A stretch of DNA of 64,000 bases from Ideonella sp. Its GTDB lineage: Bacteria; Pseudomonadota; Gammaproteobacteria; Burkholderiales; Burkholderiaceae_C. The DNA lies in NCBI GenBank assembly GCA_016721465.1, contig JADKIA010000036.1, forward strand, positions 1-64,000, read 5' to 3'. Every line of letters begins with the position of its first letter. The stretch's first letter is position 1. The notes below the pieces were generated by a model. The model was not told the DNA's origin and did no database searches. It worked only from the letters and a program-made list of their open reading frames with translations. A program made the translations under genes and the position numbers. Below, piece by piece: positions 27,305-35,225 of the stretch.

Positions 27305-28155
27305 GCAAGAAGAAACACCAGGACAAGGCGGCCAAGCCTGGCGGGCCTCGCTCGCCCGATTCGGCGGTGCCCGCCTTGCTCGCCGATGAAGCCACGATAT
27401 CGCAGGATGCCTACGACGCGGAAATGCGCATGCTGCAGATCGAGTTGGTCAGGGCACAGCGCAGACTGATCCGCGATGGTGGCAAGGTGCTGCTGTTGCT
27501 GGAAGGCCGCGATGCGGCGGGCAAGGACGGCACGATCAAGCGCATCGTGGAGTACCTGAGCCCACGCGAGACGCGTGTGGTGGCACTGGGCAAGCCCTCG
27601 GACCGGGAATCCACGGCCTGGTACTTCCAGCGCTACGTACCCCACCTTCCGTCGGCGCAGGAGATCGTGCTCTTCAATCGCAGCTGGTACAACCGGGCCG
27701 GCGTCGAGCCCGTGATGGGGTTCTGCAGCAAGGCCGAGCACGCGGAGTTCATGCATTCGGTGCCCAAGTTCGAGGAGATGCTCGTCAACTCGGGGATCCA
27801 ACTGCTGAAGTACTACCTGGACATCGGCAAGGACGAGCAAACCCGCCGCCTGGCCGAGCGCGCGCGCGATCCGCTCAAGGCCTGGAAGCGCAGCCCGATC
27901 GATGCCGTGGCGATCAAGCACTGGAAGGCGTACTCGAAGGCGCGCGACAGCATGCTGGCGGGCACGCACACCGACGTGGCGCCATGGTGCATCGTGCGTG
28001 CGGACGACAAGCGCCTGGCGCGGTTGAACCTGATACGCGACGTCCTGTGTCGCCTGCAACCCGAAGGCAAGCAGCGCCGGGCCGCCTTGCCCGATCCGGA
28101 GATTGCCTTCGATTTCTCGCCCGAAACCATCGCGGCGGGGCGACTCGCGCGCTGA
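27301..28155 (+). CDS. ppk2: polyphosphate kinase 2 family protein
   Basis: PPK2 transfers phosphate between polyphosphate and nucleotides (polyP-dependent ADP/GDP or AMP phosphorylation). 284 residues. Walker A is LLEGRDAAGKDGTIKRI (residues 67-82), the lid and Walker B region STAWYFQRYVPHLPSAQEIV and FNRSWYNRAGVEPVMGFC follow, then KYYLDIGKDEQTRRLAER and the C-terminal KHWKAYSKARDSML and APWCIVRADDKRLARLN. Single-domain class I length. Start codon overlaps the preceding stop. Class I enzymes favour diphosphates, but direction and nucleotide are not decidable here. Confidence 0.93.
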   Translation: MSKKKHQDKAAKPGGPRSPDSAVPALLADEATISQDAYDAEMRMLQIELVRAQRRLIRDGGKVLLLLEGRDAAGKDGTIKRIVEYLSPRETRVVALGKPSDRESTAWYFQRYVPHLPSAQEIVLFNRSWYNRAGVEPVMGFCSKAEHAEFMHSVPKFEEMLVNSGIQLLKYYLDIGKDEQTRRLAERARDPLKAWKRSPIDAVAIKHWKAYSKARDSMLAGTHTDVAPWCIVRADDKRLARLNLIRDVLCRLQPEGKQRRAALPDPEIAFDFSPETIAAGRLAR

Positions 28156-28177
28156 ACAGGCGGACCTGCGTGCCCGA

Positions 28178-28978
28178 TCAGCGGCCGCCAGGTCCCTTGA
28201 GCCAGCCGCTCACAATGGCCAGCGTGTAGCGGCTGGCCGTCTCGGCGATGAAGCGCGGGAAGTCGACGTGCGCCTGGTCATCGGCGCGGTCGGAGATGGT
28301 GCGCACCACGGCGAAGGGCAGGCCGAAATCGGCGCAGACCTGGGCCAGTGCGGCGCCTTCCATTTCCACGGCCAGCGCCTCGGGGTGCCAAGCCAGCAGC
28401 TGATCGCACTGCGCTCGGCTGGAGACGAAGCAGTCGCCGCTGAGCACCAGGCCCTGGTGCAGGCGTGGCTGGTGCGGTGGCAACCCGGCAGCGGCGCGCG
28501 CGGCGGCCAGCGCGGCCAGGGCCGGACGCAGGCCGTCGGTGGCATGTGGTGCGTCGGGCGCCAATGCGTCTGCCACGGCAGCGGCCACCGCAGAAGACAG
28601 GGCGATGTCGGCAGCGAACCGGTCCGCGCCGTAGAGCGGGACTTCGAAGCGCGGGAATATCGGCGAGGCGTCCATGTCGTGCTGCAGCAGGCCGGTGGCC
28701 ACCACCACGTCGCCCACCTGCACGTGCGGGCCGATGCCGCCGGCTGCCCCGGTGAAGACGAGGGCGGACACGTCGAAATGCGAGGCCAGCAGCGTCGCCG
28801 TGGTGGCGGCCGCCACCTTGCCGATGCGCGAGAGCACGATCACCACGTCGCGCCCGTCCATCCGGCCGACCCAGAAGTCGCGTCCGCCATGCCGCTCACA
28901 TAGCGCGCCAGGGTCCAGGTGCTCGTGCAGGCGGCCCAACTCCTCGGTCATGGCGCTGACGATGGCGATGCGTGACAT
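28178..28978 (-). CDS. mtnN: 5'-methylthioadenosine/S-adenosylhomocysteine nucleosidase
   Basis: Hydrolyses the glycosidic bond of MTA and SAH, releasing adenine. 266 residues. N-terminus RIAIVSAMTEELGRL, with the general-acid Glu; phosphorylase fold VFTGAAGGIGPHVQVGDVVVA; GLVLSGDCFVS; and the substrate-ribose block ALAVEMEGAALAQVC followed by AVVRTISDRADDQA, where the Asp is catalytic. The insert of alanine-rich sequence around residues 125-165 is longer than in the E. coli protein (232 residues), so nucleoside phosphorylase-like variants are possible. Convergent with ppk2 and 25 bases downstream of the purine nucleoside phosphorylase gene. Confidence 0.88.
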   Translation of the reverse strand: MSRIAIVSAMTEELGRLHEHLDPGALCERHGGRDFWVGRMDGRDVVIVLSRIGKVAAATTATLLASHFDVSALVFTGAAGGIGPHVQVGDVVVATGLLQHDMDASPIFPRFEVPLYGADRFAADIALSSAVAAAVADALAPDAPHATDGLRPALAALAAARAAAGLPPHQPRLHQGLVLSGDCFVSSRAQCDQLLAWHPEALAVEMEGAALAQVCADFGLPFAVVRTISDRADDQAHVDFPRFIAETASRYTLAIVSGWLKGPGGR

Positions 28979-29003
28979 GGTGCCTGGCTTCGCGGCGTCG
29001 GGA

Positions 29004-29834
29004 TCAGGCGGCCTGCGCGGGCACCAGACAGGGCAGCACCGCTGCGAGCAGGCGCGCAGCGGTTTCGGCGGTGGACGCCGCCGTGTCCAGCGTGTGGGCG
29101 TGGCTCAGGCCCTGAGCCTCCATGCCGCAGCCCATGTTGGTGAGCATGGACAGGCCCAGCACCTTCAGCCCCGCATGGCGCGCCAGGATGGTCTCGGGCA
29201 CCGTGCTCATGCCCACCGCCTGTGCACCCATGGCCTGCAGCATGCGGATCTCGGCCGGCGTCTCGAACTGCGGGCCCAGCACCCAGGCGTAGGTGCCCTG
29301 GTGCAGCGCGATGCCCGTGGCCGCCGCAGCCTGCAAGGCGCGCTCGCGCAACGCCGCGTCGTAGGCATTGGCCATGTCGACGAAGCGATCGGCGCCGGGC
29401 TCGTCGTGCAAGGGCGTTCGCTGCACGATGTTGAGGTGGTCGCTGATCAGCATCAGCGAGCCAGGTCGCATCGTGGTCACCAGGCTGCCGGCGGCGTTGG
29501 TCAGCACCACGGTGTGGCAGCCGATGCCCGCCAAAGTGCGGATGGCGCCCTTCATGGCGCCGGCATCACCGGATTCGTAGGCGTGCTTGCGGCCGCGCAG
29601 CAGGGCCACCTCGCAGCCGGCCAGTTGGCCCAGGCGCAGCGTGCCGGCATGCCCGGCCACCCCCGGCAAGGGAAAGGCGGGCAGGTGCTGGTAGGGCAGG
29701 TCGACGGGCGAAGCGACCTGGTCGGCGATCGCGTCCCAGCCCGAGCCCAGCACGATGGCGATGCCGGGCGAGCGCCCGGGCGCCGCGCGGTGCACCGCAT
29801 TGACGCTGGCGTGGATGTCGTGGGCGAGGGTCAT
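29004..29834 (-). CDS. purine nucleoside phosphorylase (trimeric type)
   Basis: Phosphorolyses inosine and guanosine (and deoxy forms) to base and sugar-1-phosphate. 276 residues. Blocks: IAIVLGSGWDAIADQV (phosphate loop), GVAGHAGTLRLGQLAG, LRGRKHAYES, VVLTNAAGSLVTTMRPG, LISDHLNIV, TYAWVLGPQFETPAEIRML and AVGMSTVPETILARHAGLKVLGLSMLTN, where the Glu and Asn in the late blocks recognise the 6-oxopurine. The start overlaps the cytidine deaminase stop by four bases (ATGA), so the two are coupled. Confidence 0.93.
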   Translation of the reverse strand: MTLAHDIHASVNAVHRAAPGRSPGIAIVLGSGWDAIADQVASPVDLPYQHLPAFPLPGVAGHAGTLRLGQLAGCEVALLRGRKHAYESGDAGAMKGAIRTLAGIGCHTVVLTNAAGSLVTTMRPGSLMLISDHLNIVQRTPLHDEPGADRFVDMANAYDAALRERALQAAAATGIALHQGTYAWVLGPQFETPAEIRMLQAMGAQAVGMSTVPETILARHAGLKVLGLSMLTNMGCGMEAQGLSHAHTLDTAASTAETAARLLAAVLPCLVPAQAA

Positions 29835-30244
29835 CGGGGTTCCAGGTGATCGGGGCCGAAGCTGGCGGGGAGCAGCTGGCCCAACGTATATTGTGCGCGT
29901 ACAGTGGACAGGTCAGCCACCCACACCGGCATGTCGTCGTCGGCGAATTCGCGCAGCCGCTGGCGGCAGCCGCCACAGGGCGTGACCGGCTGCGCGGCCA
30001 CGCCCACCACGGCCGCGGCCACGACGCGGCGGCCCCCGGCCATCACCAGCTGCCCGAGGGCCGTGGCCTCGGCGCACTGGCTCTGCGGGTAGGCCGCGTT
30101 CTCGATGTTGCAGCCGGCGTGGATGCGACCCTGCTCGTCCAGCAGCGCGGCACCGACGGCGAAGTGCGAGTAGGGCGCGTAAGCGTGCTCGCGCGCGGCG
30201 CGGGCGGCGGCCACCAGGCGCTGCACGGTCGTGTCATCGGTCAT
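29831..30244 (-). CDS. cdd: cytidine deaminase
   Basis: Deaminates cytidine and deoxycytidine to uridines. 137 residues from the ATG at 30244. Zinc site: Cys57 and catalytic Glu59 in ENAAYPQSQCAEATAL, with Cys90 and Cys93 in TPCGGCRQ. YAPYSHFAVGAAL and the C-terminal TLGQLLPASFGP are standard for the tetrameric Bacillus-type class. In-frame codons further upstream (to 30838) are an antisense shadow of the permease. It feeds uridine into the phosphorylase step; thymidine phosphorylase lies at 6.4 kb. Confidence 0.94.
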   Translation of the reverse strand: MTDDTTVQRLVAAARAAREHAYAPYSHFAVGAALLDEQGRIHAGCNIENAAYPQSQCAEATALGQLVMAGGRRVVAAAVVGVAAQPVTPCGGCRQRLREFADDDMPVWVADLSTVRAQYTLGQLLPASFGPDHLEPR

Positions 30245-30295
30245 CGTGGGTTCCGCCATTCGTTCCCAGGAGGCAGGCGGCCGCCGCCAGCCAGC

Positions 30296-30370
30296 GGCCG
30301 CCGCGGAACCAGCTTTGCCGGGCCCCTGGCGGCGCCCCCTTGGGGGGTGGCGGCGCAGCCGCTGCGGGGG
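30296..30370 (+). repeat. GC-rich palindromic interspersed repeat, copy A
   Basis: The core at 30296-30324 (GGCCGCCGCGGAACC then A, GCTTTGCCGGGCC) is repeated in reverse orientation at 59756-59784 with 27 of 29 bases identical. Copy A continues with a palindrome CCCCCTTGGGGGG around 30335-30347 and a GCGGCGCAGCCGC stretch. It fills the spacer between the nucleoside permease and cytidine deaminase. Such elements recur in Burkholderiales genomes. The function is unknown, but it can fold in RNA. Confidence 0.6.
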
Positions 30371-30378
30371 TATCCATT

Positions 30379-31347
30379 TCAACGTTCCTTCACGTAAGGC
30401 GTGCCGAGTGCCGCCGGCGCCCGCGAGCGGCCGATGAAGCCGGCCAGCAGCACCACCGTCAGCACATAGGGCAGGGCCTGGATGGCCTGCACCGGCACGG
30501 GGCCCAGTCCGGGTATCACCACACCCTGCAGGCGAATGGCCACGGCGTCGAGAAAGCCGAACAGCAGGCAGGCCCACAGCGCGCGCACCGGGTGCCACTT
30601 GCCGAAGATCATCGCGGCCAGCGCCATGTAGCCGCGGCCGGCCGTCATGTTGGGCACGAAGGCCGGGTTGTCGGCCAGCACCAGGGTGCCACCCGCCAGC
30701 GCACACAGCACGCCGTTGCAGGCCAGTGCGGTGTAGCGCAGGCCGCGTACCGACAGGCCGGCGGCGTCCACCATGGCCGGGTTCTCGCCGGTGGCGCGCA
30801 GGCGCAGGCCGAAGCGGGTGCGGTACAGCAGCCACCACACGGCGGGCACGGCCAGCAGCGCCAGGTAGACCACCGCGTGGTGCCCCAGCAGGCCGGCGCC
30901 CAGCACCGAGCCCAGCACCGGCACGCCCTGCAGGCGGGCTGCCAGGCCCGTGAACAGCGGCGCCAGGCGCACCGCATCAGACAAGGGCGGCGTCTGCCCG
31001 CCCTGCTTGAACCAGGCCATGCCCAGCACCACGGTCAGGCCCATCGCGGTCATCGTCAGCGCCATGCCCATCACCACCTGGTCGCCGGTGTGGCTGACGC
31101 AGGCGTAGCCGTGCAGCATGGACAAGGCCACGCCCACCCCGATCGCCACCAGCAGCGCCAGACCCATCGAACCCGTGAGCGCACCGGTGGACGCCGCTGC
31201 AAAGGCGCACATCAGCATCTTGCCTTCGAGGCCCAGATCGATGACACCAGAGCGTTCGCTGAGCACCGCGGCCAGCGCGCACAGGATCAGTGGGGTGGAC
31301 ACGCGCAGCGTGGACGCCAGCAGCGAGCCGATCAGGGCCTCATCCAT
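30379..31347 (-). CDS. nucleoside-type ABC transporter permease 2 (BMP/NupQ-like)
   Basis: Inner-membrane permease of 322 residues with about nine hydrophobic segments. Typical branched-chain-permease-fold blocks: PLILCALAAVLSERSGVIDLGLEGKML is present at the N-terminus (read as its two halves), then YRTRFGLRLRATGENPAM (the ATPase coupling loop) and GRGYMALAAMIFGKW. The motif SERSGVIDLGLEG is that of the NupQ/YufQ subgroup that works with BMP receptors. Overlaps the next permease by eight bases. No own ATPase; served by the gene at 32550. Confidence 0.92.
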   Translation of the reverse strand: MDEALIGSLLASTLRVSTPLILCALAAVLSERSGVIDLGLEGKMLMCAFAAASTGALTGSMGLALLVAIGVGVALSMLHGYACVSHTGDQVVMGMALTMTAMGLTVVLGMAWFKQGGQTPPLSDAVRLAPLFTGLAARLQGVPVLGSVLGAGLLGHHAVVYLALLAVPAVWWLLYRTRFGLRLRATGENPAMVDAAGLSVRGLRYTALACNGVLCALAGGTLVLADNPAFVPNMTAGRGYMALAAMIFGKWHPVRALWACLLFGFLDAVAIRLQGVVIPGLGPVPVQAIQALPYVLTVVLLAGFIGRSRAPAALGTPYVKER

Positions 31348-32467
31348 GGGCAGCCTTGGCGGATGTGGTCTTGCGCGTGAGTGCGGCGTGCGCCCGGGCC
31401 AGCCAGGGCGCCGCCACGTAGGCCATGGCGCCGGAAAACAGCACGATCAGGCCTTGCAGCGTGCCCACCATCTCGCGGCTGAAGCCCGGGATCTCGAAGG
31501 CCAGCTCGGCCCCGCCCTGGTAGAGGGCGCCGAACAGCAGCGAGGCCATCACGATGCCCAGCGGGTGGTTGCGCCCGATCAACGATACGGCGATGCCGGT
31601 GAAGCCCGCGCCGGCGACGAAATCCAGCAGCAGCCTGCCCTGCACCCCGGCCAGCTCGTTCACCGCCACCAGACCGGCCAGTGCGCCCGAAATCAGCATG
31701 GACACCATCACCTGGCGGCGCGGCAGGATGCCAGCGTAGTGCGCGGCCTCGGGCGCGAAGCCCACGGCGCGCAACTCGTAGCCGGCGCGCGTCTTCCAAA
31801 GGAACAGCCAGATGCCCACCGCACACAGCGCGGCGAGCAGCACCGAGCCGTTCAAGGGCGACCGGGGCCAATCCAGCCCCAGCCAGGCCAGCATCTGGTG
31901 CATGCCGGGCATGCGCGCCGAATCACCGAAGGGCGGCGACTCCAGGGTCATGTTGCCCGGCTGCTTGAGCACGTTGACCAGCAGGTAGGCCAGCAGCGCC
32001 GAGGCGATGAAGTTGAACATGATCGTGGTGATCACGATGTGGCTGCCGCGCCAGGCCTGCAGTGCGGCCGGCACGGCGGCCCAGGCCGCGCCGAACAGCG
32101 CGGCGGCGAGCACCATGATCGGCAGCATCAGCGGCGCGGGCAGCTGGTCGGCCAGCGACATCGCCGCCAGCGCCGTGCCCAGGCCACCCATCATGGCCTG
32201 GCCCTCGCCACCGATGTTGAACAGCCCGCCATGGAAGGCCACCGCCACGGCCAGGCCGCTGAAGACAAAGGTGGTCGCGTAATACAGGGTATAGCTGATT
32301 CCCGAAGCGCTGCCGAATGCGCCCTTGACCAACAGCGTGATCACCTGCACCGGGTCCATGCCGATGGCGGCCACCACGCCGCCCGCCACCAGCAGGGCGA
32401 ACAACAGGTTCACCAGCGGCAACAGCCCCAGGTCGATCCAGCGCGGCAACTCGATCGGCGCGCTCAT
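31340..32467 (-). CDS. nucleoside-type ABC transporter permease 1 (BMP/NupP-like)
   Basis: Partner permease of 375 residues. Hydrophobic segments include LLPLVNLLFALLVAGGVVAAIG, TFVFSGLAVAVAFHGGLFNIGGEGQAMMG (a subgroup signature), PIMVLAAALFGAAWAAVPA, and coupling loop TRAGYELRAVGFAPEAA. VITTIMFNFIASALLAYLLV is typical. A palindrome-rich 82-base spacer separates it from the ATPase gene. With the second permease it forms the heterodimeric channel. Confidence 0.92.
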   Translation of the reverse strand: MSAPIELPRWIDLGLLPLVNLLFALLVAGGVVAAIGMDPVQVITLLVKGAFGSASGISYTLYYATTFVFSGLAVAVAFHGGLFNIGGEGQAMMGGLGTALAAMSLADQLPAPLMLPIMVLAAALFGAAWAAVPAALQAWRGSHIVITTIMFNFIASALLAYLLVNVLKQPGNMTLESPPFGDSARMPGMHQMLAWLGLDWPRSPLNGSVLLAALCAVGIWLFLWKTRAGYELRAVGFAPEAAHYAGILPRRQVMVSMLISGALAGLVAVNELAGVQGRLLLDFVAGAGFTGIAVSLIGRNHPLGIVMASLLFGALYQGGAELAFEIPGFSREMVGTLQGLIVLFSGAMAYVAAPWLARAHAALTRKTTSAKAAHG

Positions 32468-32549
32468 GTCAGCCCCTCGCGCGCGGGGTACTGCGCGCGA
32501 TCCCCCGAGGGGATGGCCGCTTGCTTGGGGCGGCCCGGCGCGGCGCAGC
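32468..32549. repeat. palindrome-rich spacer (Burkholderiales-type repeat)
   Basis: Spacer between permease and ATPase within one operon. It holds CCCCTCGCGCGCGGGG, GCGCGCGATCCCCCGAGGGG and GCTTGCTTGGGGCGGCCC. The style matches intergenic elements I recall from Comamonadaceae/Rubrivivax-type genomes. It shares only short words with copy A at 30296, so a common family is not shown. Could alter stoichiometry by slowing decay of the flanking mRNA. Confidence 0.4.
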
Positions 32550-34127
32550 TCATTTCACGGCCTCACGCGCTTCCGCACCCGCCATCAGCCGGCCCAGCGC
32601 CGCCTCGGTGCACTGCGCGATCGGCAACTCGCCGGCGATGCGGCCCCGATCCATCACCAGCACGCGGTCGGCCAGCGCCAGGATCTCGTCCAGCTCGGAC
32701 GACACCACCAGCACCGCGCCGCCCGCGTCGCGCATCGCGCGCAGGCGGCCGTGGATGAACTCGATGGCACCGATGTCCACGCCGCGCGTGGGCTGGCCCA
32801 CCAGCAGCACCTGCGGCGGCGAGGCCGTGGCCAGTGCCTCGCGGGCCAGCACCAGCTTCTGCTGGTTGCCGCCGGAAAACTTGGACGAGCGCAGCTGGTC
32901 GTTGCGCGGCCGCACGTCGTAGGCCTCCATCATCTTCGCGGTGTCCTGGTGCATCGCCGCCTGCTTCATCCAGCCCCAGGCGCTGCTGAAGCGCCGCAGG
33001 CCCTGGTGGCCGAACACCGCCGATTCCCAGGCCTCGAAGGGCAGCACCAGGCCGCGCCGGTGGCGGTCTTCGGGCACATGGGCCAGGCCCAGGCGCCGCG
33101 CGGTGGAGGGGTCGAGCCAGTGGCTCGGCGTGAAATCGGCATGGCCGAGACGCAGCGTCCCCGCCTGGGGCGCCAGCATGCCCGAGAGCGCTTCCAGCAA
33201 CTCGGTCTGGCCATTGCCCGACACGCCGGCCATGCCGACGATCTCGCCGGCGCGCAATTGCAGCGACACACCGTCCAGACGCGGCACGCCCAGCGCGTCG
33301 CGCCAGCGCAGGTCTTGCGCGTCCAGCAGCGTGGCACCGGCCTTGGCTGCTGGCGCGTTCTCGGCCGTGCGGCCCAGGTGCACGCGCCGACCCACCATGG
33401 CCTCGGCCAGCGCATCGAGGCTGGTGTCGGCGATGGCGCAATCGAGCACCACCTTGCCGGCACGCATCACCGTGACGTTGTCGCACAAGGCCATGATCTC
33501 CTTGAGCTTGTGCGTGATCAGCAGCAAGGTCGTGCCCTGCTCCCGAAGGCGGCGCAAGGTCTCGAAGAGCTGGTCGGTCTCGTGCGGAGTGAGCACGGCC
33601 GTGGGCTCGTCCAGGATCAGGATGCGCGCGCCGCGGTACAGCGCCTTCAGGATTTCGAGCCGCTGGCGCTCACCCACGGGCAATTCTTCCACCGCCAGGT
33701 CGAGTCGAACGTTGAGGCCCGTGTCGGCCATCAATTCGTCGAGCTCTTCGCGCACCTTCGCTCGGGCCCGGCCGAGGCGCCAATCGGGTTCGGCGCCGAG
33801 CATGATGTTGTCCAGTGCGCTCAGCGGCTCCACCAGCATGAAGTGCTGGTGCACCATGCCGATGCCCAGGGCGATGGCCTCGCGCGAGCCGGTGATGCGC
33901 GCCGCCCGGCCTTCCACGGTGATCTGGCCCGAATCGGCCGCGTAGAAGCCGTACAGGATGGACATCAGCGTGCTCTTGCCCGCACCGTTCTCGCCGACGA
34001 TGCCGTGCACCGTGCCGGCGGGCACCGTGAGCGTGACCTCGTCGTTGGCCCGCACCGCGCCGAAGCGCTTGCAGATGCCTTGCATCAGCACGGCCGGCGC
34101 GGCAGCACCGGCGTGGTGGGACGTCAT
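32550..34127 (-). CDS. nucleoside-type ABC transporter ATPase (two ABC domains)
   Basis: 525-residue protein with tandem ATPase domains energising the two permeases. Domain 1: Walker A VGENGAGKSTLMSILYGF, Q-loop MVHQHFMLVEPLSALDNI, signature LPVGERQRLEILKAL, Walker B ILILDEPTAVLTPHE. Domain 2: MAGVSGNGQTELLEAL (a degenerate Walker A lacking GK[ST]), signature FSGGNQQKLVLARE, and VLLVGQPTRGVDIGAIEFI. A degenerate second site is usual in this sugar/nucleoside subgroup. Its ATG at 34127 overlaps the binding protein stop (TGATG). Confidence 0.94.
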   Translation of the reverse strand: MTSHHAGAAAPAVLMQGICKRFGAVRANDEVTLTVPAGTVHGIVGENGAGKSTLMSILYGFYAADSGQITVEGRAARITGSREAIALGIGMVHQHFMLVEPLSALDNIMLGAEPDWRLGRARAKVREELDELMADTGLNVRLDLAVEELPVGERQRLEILKALYRGARILILDEPTAVLTPHETDQLFETLRRLREQGTTLLLITHKLKEIMALCDNVTVMRAGKVVLDCAIADTSLDALAEAMVGRRVHLGRTAENAPAAKAGATLLDAQDLRWRDALGVPRLDGVSLQLRAGEIVGMAGVSGNGQTELLEALSGMLAPQAGTLRLGHADFTPSHWLDPSTARRLGLAHVPEDRHRRGLVLPFEAWESAVFGHQGLRRFSSAWGWMKQAAMHQDTAKMMEAYDVRPRNDQLRSSKFSGGNQQKLVLAREALATASPPQVLLVGQPTRGVDIGAIEFIHGRLRAMRDAGGAVLVVSSELDEILALADRVLVMDRGRIAGELPIAQCTEAALGRLMAGAEAREAVK

Positions 34128-35098
34128 CAGTACTTACAAGCGTTGTCCGCCATGTAGTCGGCCACCTTGATCTTGCCGGCAATGATGTCGGCCTTGGCGG
34201 CGTCCACCTTCTTCTTCATGTCGGCGGTGACCAGCTTCTCGTTGTGCTTGTCCAGCGCGTAGTCGACGCCGCCTTCCTTCAGGCCCAGCACGGTGATGGC
34301 GCCCGGGTTGGTCTTCTTGAACAGGTTGGTGACGGCCACGTCCACGCGCTTGACCATCGAGGTGAGCATGGTGCCCGGCTGCAGGTGGTTCTGGTTGCTG
34401 TCCACCCCGATGGCCAGCTTGCCACCGTCCTTGGCCGCCTGGTACACGCCGCTGCCAGTGCCGCCGGCGGCGGCAAAGATGACGTCCACACCCTTGCTGA
34501 ACTGGGCCTTGGCCAGCTCGCCGCCGCGCGCCGGGTCGTTCCAGGCCGAAGGCGTGGTGCCGGTCATGTTGGCGGTGACTTCGACTTTCGGGTTCGCGTA
34601 CTTCGCGCCTTGCTCGTAGCCGCACTGGAACTTGCGGATCAGCGGGATGTCCATGCCACCGACGAAGCCCACCTTGCCGGTCTTGCTGGCGATGGCGGCC
34701 ATCATGCCGACCAGGAAGCTGCCTTCCTGCTCCTTGAACACCACCGATTCGACGTTGGGCGCCTTGACCACCATGTCGATGATGGCGAACTGCAGCTTGG
34801 GATAGTCCTTGGCCACCTTCTCCACCGTGGAAGCCATCGAGAAGCCCACCGCCACCACGGGTGCGGCCGACTTGTCGGCCATGCGGCGCATGGCCTGCTC
34901 GCGCTGGGCCTCGTTGGAGATCTCGAAATCGAGGTAGGTCTTGCCCGATTCCTTCTTCCACGCTTCGGCGCCGCGGAAGGCGGCCTCGTTGAACGACTTG
35001 TCGAACTTGCCACCCATGTCGTAGATGACGGCCGGATCGGCCTGCGCGGTGACGGCAGCGAGGGACAGGCCAAGGAAGGCGACGATTGCGTTCGACAT
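34127..35098 (-). CDS. BMP-family nucleoside-binding protein
   Basis: Periplasmic receptor of the importer, 323 residues from the ATG at 35098. The leader NAIVAFLGLSLAAVTAQA is Sec-type. Blocks: PAVIYDMGGKFDKSFNEAAFRGAEAW, APVVAVGFSMASTVEKVAKDYP, FAIIDMVVKAPNVESVVFKEQEGSFL, GKVGFVGGMDIPLIRKF, VDVIFAAAGGTGSGVYQAAKD, IGVDSNQNHL. These match the BMP (PnrA-like) family, which binds purine nucleosides in characterised members. Adjacent deaminases and phosphorylases support nucleoside import. The open frame upstream to 35284 overlaps the adenosine deaminase promoter and is not used. Confidence 0.92.
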   Translation of the reverse strand: MSNAIVAFLGLSLAAVTAQADPAVIYDMGGKFDKSFNEAAFRGAEAWKKESGKTYLDFEISNEAQREQAMRRMADKSAAPVVAVGFSMASTVEKVAKDYPKLQFAIIDMVVKAPNVESVVFKEQEGSFLVGMMAAIASKTGKVGFVGGMDIPLIRKFQCGYEQGAKYANPKVEVTANMTGTTPSAWNDPARGGELAKAQFSKGVDVIFAAAGGTGSGVYQAAKDGGKLAIGVDSNQNHLQPGTMLTSMVKRVDVAVTNLFKKTNPGAITVLGLKEGGVDYALDKHNEKLVTADMKKKVDAAKADIIAGKIKVADYMADNACKY

Positions 35099-35225
35099 GA
35101 TGGGCGACACCGGGGTGTGTGGTTGATCTTGGCCGGCAGGATAGCAAGTTGCGGGCCCTTGGCCATGAGGGGATTGCCGGGGCCGAGCCGGGCAATTCAG
35201 GCGCAGGGCTGAACTACGATGCCGC

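Noticed and set aside
30245..30838. N-terminal extension of cytidine deaminase
   Set aside because: The extra codons overlap the permease gene and the repeat; 137 residues is the normal family length.
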